From Verrucomicrobiota bacterium (GTDB lineage Bacteria > Verrucomicrobiota > Verrucomicrobiia > Opitutales > UBA953), in contig VHDL01000004.1 in the NCBI GenBank assembly GCA_016871415.1, forward strand, positions 90,470 to 154,469: a stretch of DNA of 64,000 nucleotides. The letters run 5' to 3'. A program made the position numbers and the translations under genes. Below, piece by piece: positions 27,101 through 34,806 of this stretch. The notes beneath the pieces were generated by a model. The model saw nothing but the letters and a program-made list of their open reading frames with translations. It had not been told where the DNA came from and did no database searches. Every line of letters starts with the position of its first letter. Within the stretch, counting starts at the first letter, position 1.

Positions 27101-27244
27101 GCGACCCTTGTTAGCATCGGGTCCGTGACAGCCGTAGCAGCGGTCGGATAGGATGGGACGCACGTCTCGGTTGAAGCTGACGGGCGCGTCCGCCTCCGCG
27201 ACGTCCGCATATAGCAAAATCAGGAGGGCAAGGGCGATCCTCAT
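24122..27244 (-). CDS. PSD1/DUF1549-DUF1553 planctomycete-type cytochrome c with LamG domain
   Basis: A 1040-residue exported protein (signal about 1-19). Order: a cytochrome c domain with haem site CYGCH (residues 36-40) and a distal methionine region DDIMPPPD; DUF1549 (about 150-345), which contains a second haem-like CAKCH (325-329, CAKCHDHKYDP); a LamG/concanavalin-like domain (about 425-650); DUF1553 (about 740-990) with LVNRVWTQLFGQGLV and DAGSREICQPKRLTTNTPLQA; and a Pro/Lys/Ala-rich tail. Electron transfer plus carbohydrate binding is implied, but no reaction is established. It forms an operon with the DUF1501 gene (4-base gap). Confidence 0.92.
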   Translation of the reverse strand: MRIALALLILLYADVAEADAPVSFNRDVRPILSDRCYGCHGPDANKGRKAGLRLDELTGATKELKSGERAIIPGDIENSEMVRRMLSTDPDDIMPPPDLNRPLTKAEREVLIRWIKEGAKYEPHWAFVPPVRFEPPRAGEGWARDPIDRFVAAAASKAGLSTLPETDRATLLRRLHLATTGLPPSPEETDAFIADKSPDAYLRRVDALLASPRAAEHQAVAWLDLSRYADTWGYTGDKPMFAWPWRDWVLNAIRDNMPYDRFITEQVAGDLLPDASQSTRVATAFSRIHRMTFEGGSIAEEFRQDGIADRVATTGYAFLSLTLDCAKCHDHKYDPISQKDFFAVAAMFGDLDENGLLDFHGQPPPPITRLYQPGEEAKEKELIAAVREAEALHGLSVNGIRSSAPLTDVTVPAPEAHYPFESLTKVGTDNAVTNGKPATFERSRGDQLGQVELCEGVQGKGLAFDGDGGLMLAGLEKYDRFTPFTFSAHMRLGEKNARATLLHSSGFYSGEGDASGLELLITEGRLRWSAIHLWPASAASIETSQELPISRWMRVTVTYDGSSEASGLRIYLDGKPVTTKVVRDTLDAPFRPNSLELGSRSRDSGFRNGRMDEVKLWRSALTAAEVAVEHGIKAGSLDDATVADHRLRREHRPWIDSYAKLVGARRALNDHQIKAPAFPVMRTSKHAPPTYVLTRGEYDKPDRTKPVGPGAPEAVLPWDPSLPRDRLGLARWLTHPKQPLTSRVLVNRVWTQLFGQGLVTSGENFGLMGDLPAHLEILDTLAADFVSGGWDVRALMRRILLSATFRQDSTPTKKHREKDPANRLLARGPVIRLSAETVRDQALQAGGLLKERFGGASAQEHEPYRSVYVFRKRTAPPDDMLIFDAGSREICQPKRLTTNTPLQALVLLNNPTFVSAANSVARRAQTAGKDIDARISYAFRLLCGRTPGADELSALRELHRQRREEFAADPVAAGLVLGIKAAPPPADPPKGNAAKEKKAGPEKKSQPAAPAPPPPGDPDIAALSLVASTIMASDAFVTSR

Positions 27245-27320
27245 TAAGTCTTACTTTAACGGAATCATGGATAAAGCCAACAGGGGTAAACCACTCATTT
27301 CACAATTGACGGAGAAAGAA

Positions 27321-28274
27321 TCACCGTGCCGTAGATCGCCACTCCTCCTCGAGCGCGGTGGGGTCGGGCGGGCCGTCCAGCAGCAGTATGCGGTATCGCA
27401 TCGTCAGCCTGCCGTCGGCCGGGACGGTGATCGGAGCCCGCTTGACGGGGGTGAAGGCCACGAAGGGGTCCTTGGGATTGAAACGCGTATGCTGCTCGGG
27501 GCCGCCCAACAGATGTAGCACGGCATAGCCGGCCTGCCCGCCGGGCGTCGGACCACCGAAATAGAACCACCGCGCCCGCTCTCCGTCGCCTTTGACCCGG
27601 TCGTCGATTCCGCCGGAGGTCAGAAAGCTCAGTCTGGCCGCCTCGGGGCGCGTGTGCACCCAGTCGGGTCGACCCCTCAGGCCCAGACCTCCGTAATGAT
27701 GGGACTTGAGGTGGACTTCGTGCCCGGTGACGTTGTGATAAGTGATCTCAAGGTCGAACCGATGCGCATCACGCCCGCCGGGAACGGGAGAGATCAGCCA
27801 GGTCTCGTGAAGGATTGTGACCTCGCCCGCTGGAGTCGCGGCAAACGATTCCATGTCGCATTCCACCGACGCATTTTCCCGGATTAGTCGCGGGCGATTT
27901 CGGACCCGAACGCCGCCTGTTCCCTTGCCGATATTCCAGAAGTCCGGTTGGAGGCCGTTCCATTCCACGGCGGACCAGGCAGTCCAGATGCCGTGATGAT
28001 GCGGATGATCCGCGGGGAAACTGTCGCTGAGCTCGACACCGGACGGCGACAACAATGGATGAAGGAATCCTGAGCGTGCATAGACGGGCTTCATTCCGGC
28101 CTTCTGCGCTTTGGCATGCTGGTAGGTCATGACGTGTCTTCCGTTCCGCAGGAACCGGACGTTTCCTTCGCCGTCCTGCTCCCTCGTCCAATCCGAACTC
28201 CCTGCAGCGGAGCGATCCGAGGATGCGTAGCCGATGAGAAGTAAGGACGCCAAGGTCGTGGGGAGTAGCTTCAC
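27321..28274 (-). CDS. Secreted DUF6807/PmoA-family protein
   Basis: This 317-residue protein begins with a short signal MKLLPTTLASLLLIGYASS. Diagnostic segments are GFLHPLLSPSGVELSDSFP followed by DHPHHHGIWTAW (the His-rich motif), LEITYHNVTG, SHHYGGLGLRG and FVAFTPVKRAPITV. This is the PmoA/DUF6807 family, a beta-sandwich common in Bacteroidetes and PVC sugar loci; the function is not demonstrated. It lies 76 bases upstream of the cytochrome gene on the same strand and is divergent from the glm operon across an AT-rich regulatory region. Confidence 0.85.
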   Translation of the reverse strand: MKLLPTTLASLLLIGYASSDRSAAGSSDWTREQDGEGNVRFLRNGRHVMTYQHAKAQKAGMKPVYARSGFLHPLLSPSGVELSDSFPADHPHHHGIWTAWSAVEWNGLQPDFWNIGKGTGGVRVRNRPRLIRENASVECDMESFAATPAGEVTILHETWLISPVPGGRDAHRFDLEITYHNVTGHEVHLKSHHYGGLGLRGRPDWVHTRPEAARLSFLTSGGIDDRVKGDGERARWFYFGGPTPGGQAGYAVLHLLGGPEQHTRFNPKDPFVAFTPVKRAPITVPADGRLTMRYRILLLDGPPDPTALEEEWRSTAR

Positions 28275-28353
28275 TGACAGACCTTATGAGCGGTCTTCCG
28301 ACGTTCACCCGTTTTATCGGGCAAATAGAGTTACAATCGTATCCATTCATTTA

Positions 28354-28409
28354 TTTAAATGACCGATATAATCATATCCTTCATAAAGGATAGATTTCAG
28401 TCATTTAAA
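28354..28409. promoter_or_regulatory. Nested AT-rich palindrome upstream of glmM
   Basis: In the 170-base divergent region, outer arms TTTAAATGAC (28354-28363) and GTCATTTAAA (28400-28409) are perfect 10-bp inverted repeats. Inside is a perfect 7-bp hairpin TATCCTT-CATA-AAGGATA (28375-28392). A consensus-like -10 hexamer TATAAT lies at 28367-28372, although I see no good -35. The structure ends 35 bases before the glmM ATG. It could be an operator pair, a cruciform or a folded mRNA leader for the amino-sugar operon. Confidence 0.55.
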
Positions 28410-28444
28410 CTTGAGCCTGTCACTTTTTCCACGAGTAATCGCAC

Positions 28445-29806
28445 ATGGCCAACAAACTCTTCGGTACGGACGGCATCCGTGGCACGGCGAATCAGTATCC
28501 TATCACCCCCGAGATTGCTCTGCGCATAGGTCAGGCGATTTCCAAGGTCCTGGGGTCCGAGGGTGCCAACCGCAACCGGGTCATCATCGGCAAGGATACG
28601 CGCATCTCAGGCTACATGCTTGAGACAGCGCTTACCAGCGGGCTGGTTTCGGCGGGAATGGACGTCTTCCTCGTGGGTCCGATGCCGACGCCGGCGGTCG
28701 CTCACCTCACGAAAAGCATGGGCTGCGGCGCAGGCGTGATGATCACGGCCTCGCACAATCCTTTTGAGGACAACGGGCTGAAGATCTTCGGACCGGACGG
28801 CTACAAGCTCTCGGACGACCTGGAGGCACGGGTCGAGGCGGAAGTGCTCGCGGGGCCGCAGGGCGGCGGGGTGATCGGCGCGGCGATCGGCAAGGCCACC
28901 CGCATCGATGACGCAAGGGGACGATATATCGAATACGCGAAGCAGAGCCTCGGTGACATTAGCCTGCAGGGCATGAGCATCGTCCTCGATTGCGGTCATG
29001 GCGCCGGGTATCTGCTCGCTCCGCTGATCTTCAAGGAGCTCGGCGCCAAGGTAAAGAAGCTCGGGGTGGATCCGGACGGAACCAACATCAATGACGGTTG
29101 TGGCGCGCTGCATCCGGAGAACGCGGGACGGGCGGTCAGGGAGACGGGCGCCGACCTGGGCGTCTCGCTCGACGGCGACGCCGACCGGGTAATCTTCACG
29201 GACGCATCTGGAGCCAAGGTTTCAGGCGACCGCATCCTGGCGCTCTGCGCGCTCGCCCTGGCCGACGAGGGGCGCCTGCGGAATCGCACGATGGCCTGCA
29301 CGGTGATGTCCAATCTCGGCCTGCATGAGGCCATGCGCCGGGCCGGCGTCTCGGTCGTGACGACGCCCGTCAGCGACCGACACGTTATTGAGGCCTTGCG
29401 GGCCGGCGGTCATTCCTTCGGAGGCGAGAATTCCGGGCATCTGATCTTTGCCGATCACGCCACCACTGGCGACGGCATCATGAGCGCCCTCCAGGTCTTC
29501 CGTTTCATGCGACGCAAAGGAGCGACCCTGGTCGACCTGGCTGCCTGCATGGACGAGTATCCCCAGAAGCTGATCAACCTGCGTGTCGCCTCTCGCCGGC
29601 CGCTCAAGAATCTTTCCCGACTTCAGGAGCGCATCCGTGAGGCGGACGCGTCCTTCGGCACGGACGGACGTCACCTTATCCGATATTCCGGAACCGAGAG
29701 CAAATTGCGCATCTTGGTCGAGCACCGGGACGCCGCGGAGGCTGACCGTTGGTCCAAGGCCTTCGCGAAAGCGGTCGAGGAAGATTTCTCGGAGGTAAGC
29801 GCATGA
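28445..29806 (+). CDS. glmM: Phosphoglucosamine mutase
   Basis: This 453-residue cytoplasmic enzyme interconverts glucosamine-6-phosphate and glucosamine-1-phosphate for UDP-GlcNAc synthesis. It starts KLFGTDGIRG, with the phosphoserine loop TASHNP (Ser103), the metal site DGDADR (about 239-244), the sugar loop GGENSGH and the phosphate loop RYSGTESKLRI. Length and motifs are standard. It is the first gene of glmM-glmU-like-glmS, and its stop overlaps the next start (ATGA), indicating coupled translation. The upstream region contains a nested palindrome and a TATAAT box. Confidence 0.95.
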   Translation: MANKLFGTDGIRGTANQYPITPEIALRIGQAISKVLGSEGANRNRVIIGKDTRISGYMLETALTSGLVSAGMDVFLVGPMPTPAVAHLTKSMGCGAGVMITASHNPFEDNGLKIFGPDGYKLSDDLEARVEAEVLAGPQGGGVIGAAIGKATRIDDARGRYIEYAKQSLGDISLQGMSIVLDCGHGAGYLLAPLIFKELGAKVKKLGVDPDGTNINDGCGALHPENAGRAVRETGADLGVSLDGDADRVIFTDASGAKVSGDRILALCALALADEGRLRNRTMACTVMSNLGLHEAMRRAGVSVVTTPVSDRHVIEALRAGGHSFGGENSGHLIFADHATTGDGIMSALQVFRFMRRKGATLVDLAACMDEYPQKLINLRVASRRPLKNLSRLQERIREADASFGTDGRHLIRYSGTESKLRILVEHRDAAEADRWSKAFAKAVEEDFSEVSA

Positions 29807-30681
29807 GCACTTTCTTCCTGCCTGCAGCTCCCGCGTCGCCCACTTGCGAGCCTGCGCTCGGTGCGGACGGCCTCGCGGCCTTTCCCATCGCCAACCGATG
29901 CTTCCGTGAGCATCAGCTTGCGGCGTTGCAGTCCGCCGGTCTCGTCGAGGGCGGTCCGGGCTCCGTCTGGCGGGCCGATCCCTGCGCCTGGCTTGATGCC
30001 GAGGAGGTCGCGTCCTGCGTCGCGTCACGTCTTTCTGAGATGAGGGATGAAGAGGGCAGGGTCCTGCTCTCCAACGTCCGTGGTCAAGGGACGGCATCGA
30101 TGAAGAAATCCTTCACCGTCAGACATCCTTGGGACCTGCTGCGTGCCAACGAGCTGGCATTGGCTGCCCGGAAGCAGTTCGAACAGCGAGGTACCGTCCA
30201 CCCATCGACCTATGTCGACGGCAGACTGTCCGTAGGTGCCGGCACCAAGGTCCTGCCGGGCGTGGTCATCGAGGGCGATGTCGTCATCGGTGCCGGGTGC
30301 AAAGTCGGGCCCAACTGCTACATCCGGGGTGCGACGTCCATCGACGACCGCTGTCACATCGGCCAGGCGGTTGAGATCAAGAACTCGCTCATCCTTGCCG
30401 GAACCAATGTCGGGCACCTGTCTTACGTCGGTGACTCGATCCTCTGCGAGGGCGTCAACTTCGGCGCGGGGACCATCGTCTCCAACCTGCGTCATGATGG
30501 CAAGGCACACCGCAGTCATGTGCTCGGGGTGCTGGTCGACAGCGGCCGAAGGAAGTTCGGTACGGTCGTCGGCGCGGGCGTGCACACAGGCATCAACACC
30601 AGCGTCTATCCGGGGCGGAAACTCTGGCCCGGGACTTCCACCCGGCCGGGCGAAATCGTCGCCCGTGACCTCCACGGCTGA
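29803..30681 (+). CDS. GlmU-like left-handed beta-helix protein lacking an active uridyltransferase domain
   Basis: This is 292 residues, against about 450 for a full GlmU. Residues 1-125 look like a shrunken, non-catalytic nucleotidyltransferase remnant (FPIANRCFREHQLAALQSAGL, HPWDLLRANELAL) with no GxGTRM loop. Residues 130-290 are hexapeptide repeats (STYVDGRLSVGAGTKVLPG, VVIEGDVVIGAGCKVGPN, GATSIDDRCHIGQAVEIKNS) ending with FGAGTIVSNLRHDGKAH and a TVVGAGVHTGINTSVYPGRKL helix. It probably supplies the acetyltransferase or a related acyl/nucleotide-sugar step between GlmM and UDP-GlcNAc. It overlaps glmM by 4 bases and ends 2 bases before glmS. Confidence 0.75.
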   Translation: MSTFFLPAAPASPTCEPALGADGLAAFPIANRCFREHQLAALQSAGLVEGGPGSVWRADPCAWLDAEEVASCVASRLSEMRDEEGRVLLSNVRGQGTASMKKSFTVRHPWDLLRANELALAARKQFEQRGTVHPSTYVDGRLSVGAGTKVLPGVVIEGDVVIGAGCKVGPNCYIRGATSIDDRCHIGQAVEIKNSLILAGTNVGHLSYVGDSILCEGVNFGAGTIVSNLRHDGKAHRSHVLGVLVDSGRRKFGTVVGAGVHTGINTSVYPGRKLWPGTSTRPGEIVARDLHG

Positions 30682-30683
30682 CC

Positions 30684-32525
30684 ATGTGCGGCATCATCGG
30701 AGTCGTCGGTGGCGGTCCCGCCGTCCCGATCCTGCTCGGCGGGCTTCGTCGGCTCGAATATCGCGGCTATGATTCGGCTGGACTCGCCCTCGCCGGTGAC
30801 GGAGCCCTGCTCATCCGCCGGTCGGTCGGCAAGGTGGCGGCCTTGGCGGACAAGGTGGCTGGAGACCCTTCCGACGGTCCGGTCGGCCGATGGAGCAGCG
30901 GCATCGCCCACACGCGCTGGGCAACCCATGGGGCGCCCACCGAGGCCAACGCCCATCCCCATTTCGACCGATCGGGACGCATCGCCGTGGTGCATAATGG
31001 CATCATCGAGAACTACCGGGCATTGAGGGCTCGCCTGGAGTCATCCGGGCATGTCTTCGCATCGGAGACCGACACCGAAGTCCTGGCGCGTCTCATCGGT
31101 GATCGTCATCACGGCGACCTGAAGAGCGCCGTGATCGGGGCCCTGCGGGAAGTCGAGGGCGCCTACGGCATTGCCGTCCTCTGCGCGGACGATCCCAGCC
31201 GGCTGATTGTGGCCCGTAAGGGCAGCCCTTTGTGCGTAGGCGTGGCGGAGGGCAGGGTGCTGGTGGCTTCCGATCCGGCGGCTCTCGTGGCCCATACCCG
31301 GCAGGTCATCCACCTTGACGACGGGGACGTCGCCGTGCTGACCGCAGATTCAGTCGAAGTCTCTGGGCTCGACCTTCGTCCTCGGCACCGCAGTCCCGAC
31401 GAACTGCCGGCCGAGGCGGCCGTGGCAGAGAGGGACGGTCACGAGCACTTCATGCACAAGGAGATGCATGAGCAGCCGGAGAGCGTTCGCAATGCGCTGC
31501 GCGGCCGGGTCGACCTAGTGAACGGCGATTCCGTCCTGGCTGGACTCGGCCGTGGCGAGGACGGTGAAGATGCTGCCGTCCGGCGCGCCATCCTCCTCGG
31601 CTGTGGCACATCCTTGCATGCCTGCATGGTGGGCAAATTTGCCTTCGAAGAATTGGCGCAGTTACCCGCCGAGGCCGAGCAGGCGGCTGAATTCCGCTAC
31701 CGCAATCCTCTGGTCGGCCCCGACGACCTTGTCATCGCCGTTTCCCAGTCGGGAGAGACCGCCGACACCTTGGCGGCCGTCAAGGAGGCGCGCAATCGCG
31801 GCGCCCGCGTGCGGGGCTTGGTGAACGTCGTCGGCTCCGCCATCGCCCGGCAGACCGGACGTGGCGTCTACCTGCACGTCGGACCCGAGGTCTCCGTGGC
31901 TTCCACCAAGGCCTTCACCGGACAGGTTTCCGTGCTGTTGCTCATGGCCCTGAGGCTCGGACGGGCCCGGCGCCTGTCACGGGAGCGCGGTCGTGAGATC
32001 GCCATGGAAATCGATCGCATCCCTTCCATGATTGAGCGTGTCCTCGAGCTCGAGTCGGCGGCAATCAGGGCGGCCGAGCGCATGGTGGAGTCGGAGCACG
32101 CCTTCTTCCTTGGCCGCGGTCCGATGCATCCCGTGGCGCTGGAGGGCGCCCTCAAGCTCAAGGAGATTAGCTACGTGCATGCCGAGGGCTATCATGCCGC
32201 CGAGCTCAAGCACGGCCCCATCGCGCTGCTGACCGAGGGCACTCCCGTGGTCGTGATTGCCAACCGTTCGCCCGTTCGGGACAAGACCCTGTCGAACGCC
32301 GAGGAGTGCCGGGCCCGGGGCGCCGGCATCATCTCGCTCGTGACCGAAGGACAGGAGTCCGTGCCGGGCGCGTGGGGTGAGTTGCGCATTCCCGACTGCG
32401 ATCCCTTGGTCGCGACCGTGCCCGCGGCCGTAGCGCTGCAGCTCCTCGCCTACCATGTGGCCCGACTGCGGGGGTGTCCCATCGACCAGCCCCGCAACCT
32501 CGCGAAGTCTGTGACCGTGGAGTGA
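30684..32525 (+). CDS. glmS: Glutamine--fructose-6-phosphate aminotransferase (isomerising)
   Basis: A 613-residue enzyme that makes glucosamine-6-phosphate from fructose-6-phosphate and glutamine. The glutaminase domain opens with catalytic Cys2 (MCGIIGVVGGG) and contains RRLEYRGYDSAGLA, HTRWATHG and HNGIIENY. Two SIS sugar-isomerase domains follow (about 295-430 and 465-600) with GCGTSLHA, VSQSGETADTLAA, KLKEISYVHAEGYHAAELKHGP and the C-terminal CPIDQPRNLAKSVTVE. Length is normal. It ends the glm operon; no glmS-ribozyme-like core is recognisable because the gene is only 2 bases after its neighbour. Confidence 0.96.
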   Translation: MCGIIGVVGGGPAVPILLGGLRRLEYRGYDSAGLALAGDGALLIRRSVGKVAALADKVAGDPSDGPVGRWSSGIAHTRWATHGAPTEANAHPHFDRSGRIAVVHNGIIENYRALRARLESSGHVFASETDTEVLARLIGDRHHGDLKSAVIGALREVEGAYGIAVLCADDPSRLIVARKGSPLCVGVAEGRVLVASDPAALVAHTRQVIHLDDGDVAVLTADSVEVSGLDLRPRHRSPDELPAEAAVAERDGHEHFMHKEMHEQPESVRNALRGRVDLVNGDSVLAGLGRGEDGEDAAVRRAILLGCGTSLHACMVGKFAFEELAQLPAEAEQAAEFRYRNPLVGPDDLVIAVSQSGETADTLAAVKEARNRGARVRGLVNVVGSAIARQTGRGVYLHVGPEVSVASTKAFTGQVSVLLLMALRLGRARRLSRERGREIAMEIDRIPSMIERVLELESAAIRAAERMVESEHAFFLGRGPMHPVALEGALKLKEISYVHAEGYHAAELKHGPIALLTEGTPVVVIANRSPVRDKTLSNAEECRARGAGIISLVTEGQESVPGAWGELRIPDCDPLVATVPAAVALQLLAYHVARLRGCPIDQPRNLAKSVTVE

Positions 32526-32596
32526 GGGGGTTCCTTCAGCGTTTATCCTCAGGCCGTCCGACTTGTGATGCACCCCGTGCGTCGCTCTCGTGAGGC

Positions 32597-32914
32597 ATGC
32601 CATCAAATATGAAAACCTGTCCCACCTGCCTTCGTCGCAGACCCCTTGTCGATTTTCCGGCCGGCGGCGGCGGCCTGCCCACCCATCCGCTATGCCGCCC
32701 CTGCGTCAAGGAGGGCGTGAAGCGTCGGCTATCCTCACGCATCCGGTCCCGGCGTCAGTCCAAGAAGGCCTGCGCCCAATGCGGACAGCTGCTGCCCATG
32801 GCTCTCTTCCATTGGATTCCGGCATCGCGGTGCCACCACAGCTACTGCCGTCCCTGCCACGCCGCCTACATGGCCGAGCGCTACCGCCGGTTGAAGGCCG
32901 GCAAGGCTTTCTGA
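32597..32914 (+). CDS. Small protein with two tandem zinc-finger-like CxxC repeats
   Basis: This is 105 residues, highly basic. Two copies of one pattern occur: CPTC-(x)4-PLVDFPAG-(x)n-CRPC (about 8-36) and CAQC-(x)3-LPMALFHW-(x)n-CRPCH (about 59-89), ending MAERYRRLK. The C..C-P..F-C..C module resembles the N-terminal zinc modules of HNH/endonuclease-VII-type proteins, but no HNH catalytic core is present, so I name no activity. An in-frame Met four residues downstream (MKTCPTC) is an equally good start. It sits alone between glmS and two tRNA-Lys genes. Confidence 0.6.
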   Translation: MPSNMKTCPTCLRRRPLVDFPAGGGGLPTHPLCRPCVKEGVKRRLSSRIRSRRQSKKACAQCGQLLPMALFHWIPASRCHHSYCRPCHAAYMAERYRRLKAGKAF

Positions 32915-32930
32915 AAGACCGATTTCCCAC

Positions 32931-33005
<75 letters not shown>

Positions 33006-33093
33006 GGACAGCGGGATGGGAATGAGGGCAAGGACACCGGTGCGTTTCAAGCGAAAAGGGAGCACCTTTTCTCCGCTCAAGCCTCGTTCGGAG

Positions 33094-33165
<72 letters not shown>

Positions 33166-33216
33166 CCGAACGGACGACTTCTTAGCACCCTGCGCTCCTG
33201 ACCGCAAGCGGTCTCT

Positions 33217-33780
33217 TCAACGTGTGCCGCGCTGACGTACCGCCTCGAAGAGGCAGACGCCCGCGGACACGGAGACATTGAGGCATGGCACCTGGCCGAG
33301 CATCGGTATGCGTAGCAGGAAGTCGCACGTTTCCGCCGTCAGATGACGGATGCCGTCGCCTTCGGCGCCCAGCACGATGGCGAGGGGACCCGAGAGACGG
33401 GCGGCATACAGGGACTGGCTCGCGTTGTGATCGCTCGTGCCGGCGATCCAAACGCCGCCGGCCTTGAGCTTGACCAGGGCGTTACGCAGATTGTTAGCCT
33501 GCACGATGGGCAGGCTCTCGGCGGCGCCGACGGCCACCTTGCGCACCGTGTCGTTCACCGGTGAGGAGTTCTTGCGCGTGATGACCACGAATGCGCAACC
33601 CGCGCATTCCGCGGTGCGCAGGCATGCCCCGAGATTGTGCGGATCCTGCACGCCGTCGAGGACCAAGATGAGGGGGTCCTTCCGCCCCTCTAGCAGGGAG
33701 GGGATGGACGACTCGTCGAGCAGTCGCAACGGCCGGCTGAGGTCGGCGTGGCGAGGGGCGCGGTCGTTGCTCCTGGCCAT
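33217..33780 (-). CDS. rlmB: SPOUT-class rRNA 2'-O-methyltransferase, RlmB-like, short form
   Basis: A 187-residue protein containing the full SpoU/TrmH trefoil-knot methyltransferase: LVLDGVQDPHNLGACLRTAECAG (motif 1, about 38-60), LSGPLAIVLGAEGDGI (motif 2, about 128-143) and LRIPMLGQVPCLNVSVSAGVCLFE (motif 3, about 155-178). RlmB, which methylates G2251 of 23S rRNA, is usually about 245 residues with an N-terminal RNA-binding domain; that domain is missing here. Specificity is therefore less certain and TrmH-type activity is possible. It follows asd by 6 bases. Confidence 0.8.
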   Translation of the reverse strand: MARSNDRAPRHADLSRPLRLLDESSIPSLLEGRKDPLILVLDGVQDPHNLGACLRTAECAGCAFVVITRKNSSPVNDTVRKVAVGAAESLPIVQANNLRNALVKLKAGGVWIAGTSDHNASQSLYAARLSGPLAIVLGAEGDGIRHLTAETCDFLLRIPMLGQVPCLNVSVSAGVCLFEAVRQRGTR

Positions 33781-33786
33781 GCCCGG

Positions 33787-34806
33787 TCAGCGTCGGCTCA
33801 AGCGCCCCCGGGAATGCAGCGCTTCGGCAATCTGCAGGGCGTTGAGGGCCGCCCCCTTCCATAGCTGGTCGCCGCTCACCCAGAGTGAGAGACCGTTGTC
33901 GAAGAGCGTATCCTTGCGGATGCGGCCGACGCCGCACTTCTCCTTGCCCGCGTAGTCGAGCGGCATCGGATAGCGGCGGGAGGCGGGGTCGTCGCAGAGC
34001 TCGGCGCCCTCGAAGGCCGATACGGCCTTGCGGGCGGCGGCGACGTCCACCGGCCTTTCGAATTCAGCACTGATCGCGACGGAGTGGGCGCGGAAGACGG
34101 GTACGCGGACGCAGGTGGTGGTGACGCGTAGGGAGGGGAGGCCCATGATCTTGCGGCTTTCGTTGAGCATCTTCATCTCCTCCTTGGTGGAGCCGTCGTC
34201 GAGGAACGAGTCGACCTGCGGGATCAGGTTGAAGTTGATGGTGTGGGGATAGACCTTGGCCGGATGGCTCTCGCCGCGCGCCCATGCGCGGGCCTGTGCG
34301 TCCAGCTCGCGCATGGCCTCGGCTCCGGTCCCGGAGACGGACTGGTAGGTCGAGGCGAAGAAGCGTTTCAGGCCGAAGGCCTGGTGCAGGGGCCAGAGGC
34401 CCATGAGGGCGATGAGCGTTGAGCAGTTCGGGTTGGCGATGATGCCCTTGTGCGCATTCAGGGCGGCCGCGTTGATTTCGGGCACCACCAGGGGGACGTC
34501 GTCCCGCATGCGGAAGGCGGAGCTGTTGTCGATGACCGCGCATCCGCGTTTCACGGCTTCGGGGGCCAGGGCGAGGGAGATGGATCCACCGGCGCTGAAG
34601 ACCGCGAAATCAAGCCCTTCGAAGGCCTCGGGCGTCGCCTCACGGACGGTCCATTCCTTGCCGCCGTAGGTCACCTTGGTACCGGCTGAGCGTGCCGAGG
34701 CGAGGGGGCGGAGTTCCGCCACGGGGAACTTGCGCTTGGCGAGCAGCGCCAGCAGTTCTTGACCGACTGCGCCGGTCACGCCCACGATGCCGATACGGTA
34801 TGCCAT
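33787..34806 (-). CDS. asd: Aspartate-semialdehyde dehydrogenase
   Basis: A 339-residue NADPH-dependent enzyme that converts aspartyl phosphate to aspartate semialdehyde for lysine/diaminopimelate, methionine and threonine synthesis. Motifs: GIVGVTGAVGQELL (nucleotide loop, 5-18), ASARSAGT, VIDNSSAFRMRDDVPLVVPE, the catalytic cysteine in IIANPNCSTLIALMG (about residue 130), TYQSVSGTGAEAM and RVPVFRAHSVA. Length is typical. It is in an operon with the rlmB-like gene and divergent from an L,D-transpeptidase whose start codon overlaps its own. Confidence 0.95.
   Translation of the reverse strand: MAYRIGIVGVTGAVGQELLALLAKRKFPVAELRPLASARSAGTKVTYGGKEWTVREATPEAFEGLDFAVFSAGGSISLALAPEAVKRGCAVIDNSSAFRMRDDVPLVVPEINAAALNAHKGIIANPNCSTLIALMGLWPLHQAFGLKRFFASTYQSVSGTGAEAMRELDAQARAWARGESHPAKVYPHTINFNLIPQVDSFLDDGSTKEEMKMLNESRKIMGLPSLRVTTTCVRVPVFRAHSVAISAEFERPVDVAAARKAVSAFEGAELCDDPASRRYPMPLDYAGKEKCGVGRIRKDTLFDNGLSLWVSGDQLWKGAALNALQIAEALHSRGRLSRR

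Noticed and set aside
30684..32525. glmS ribozyme
   Set aside because: glmS follows its neighbour by 2 bases, leaving no room for the ribozyme.
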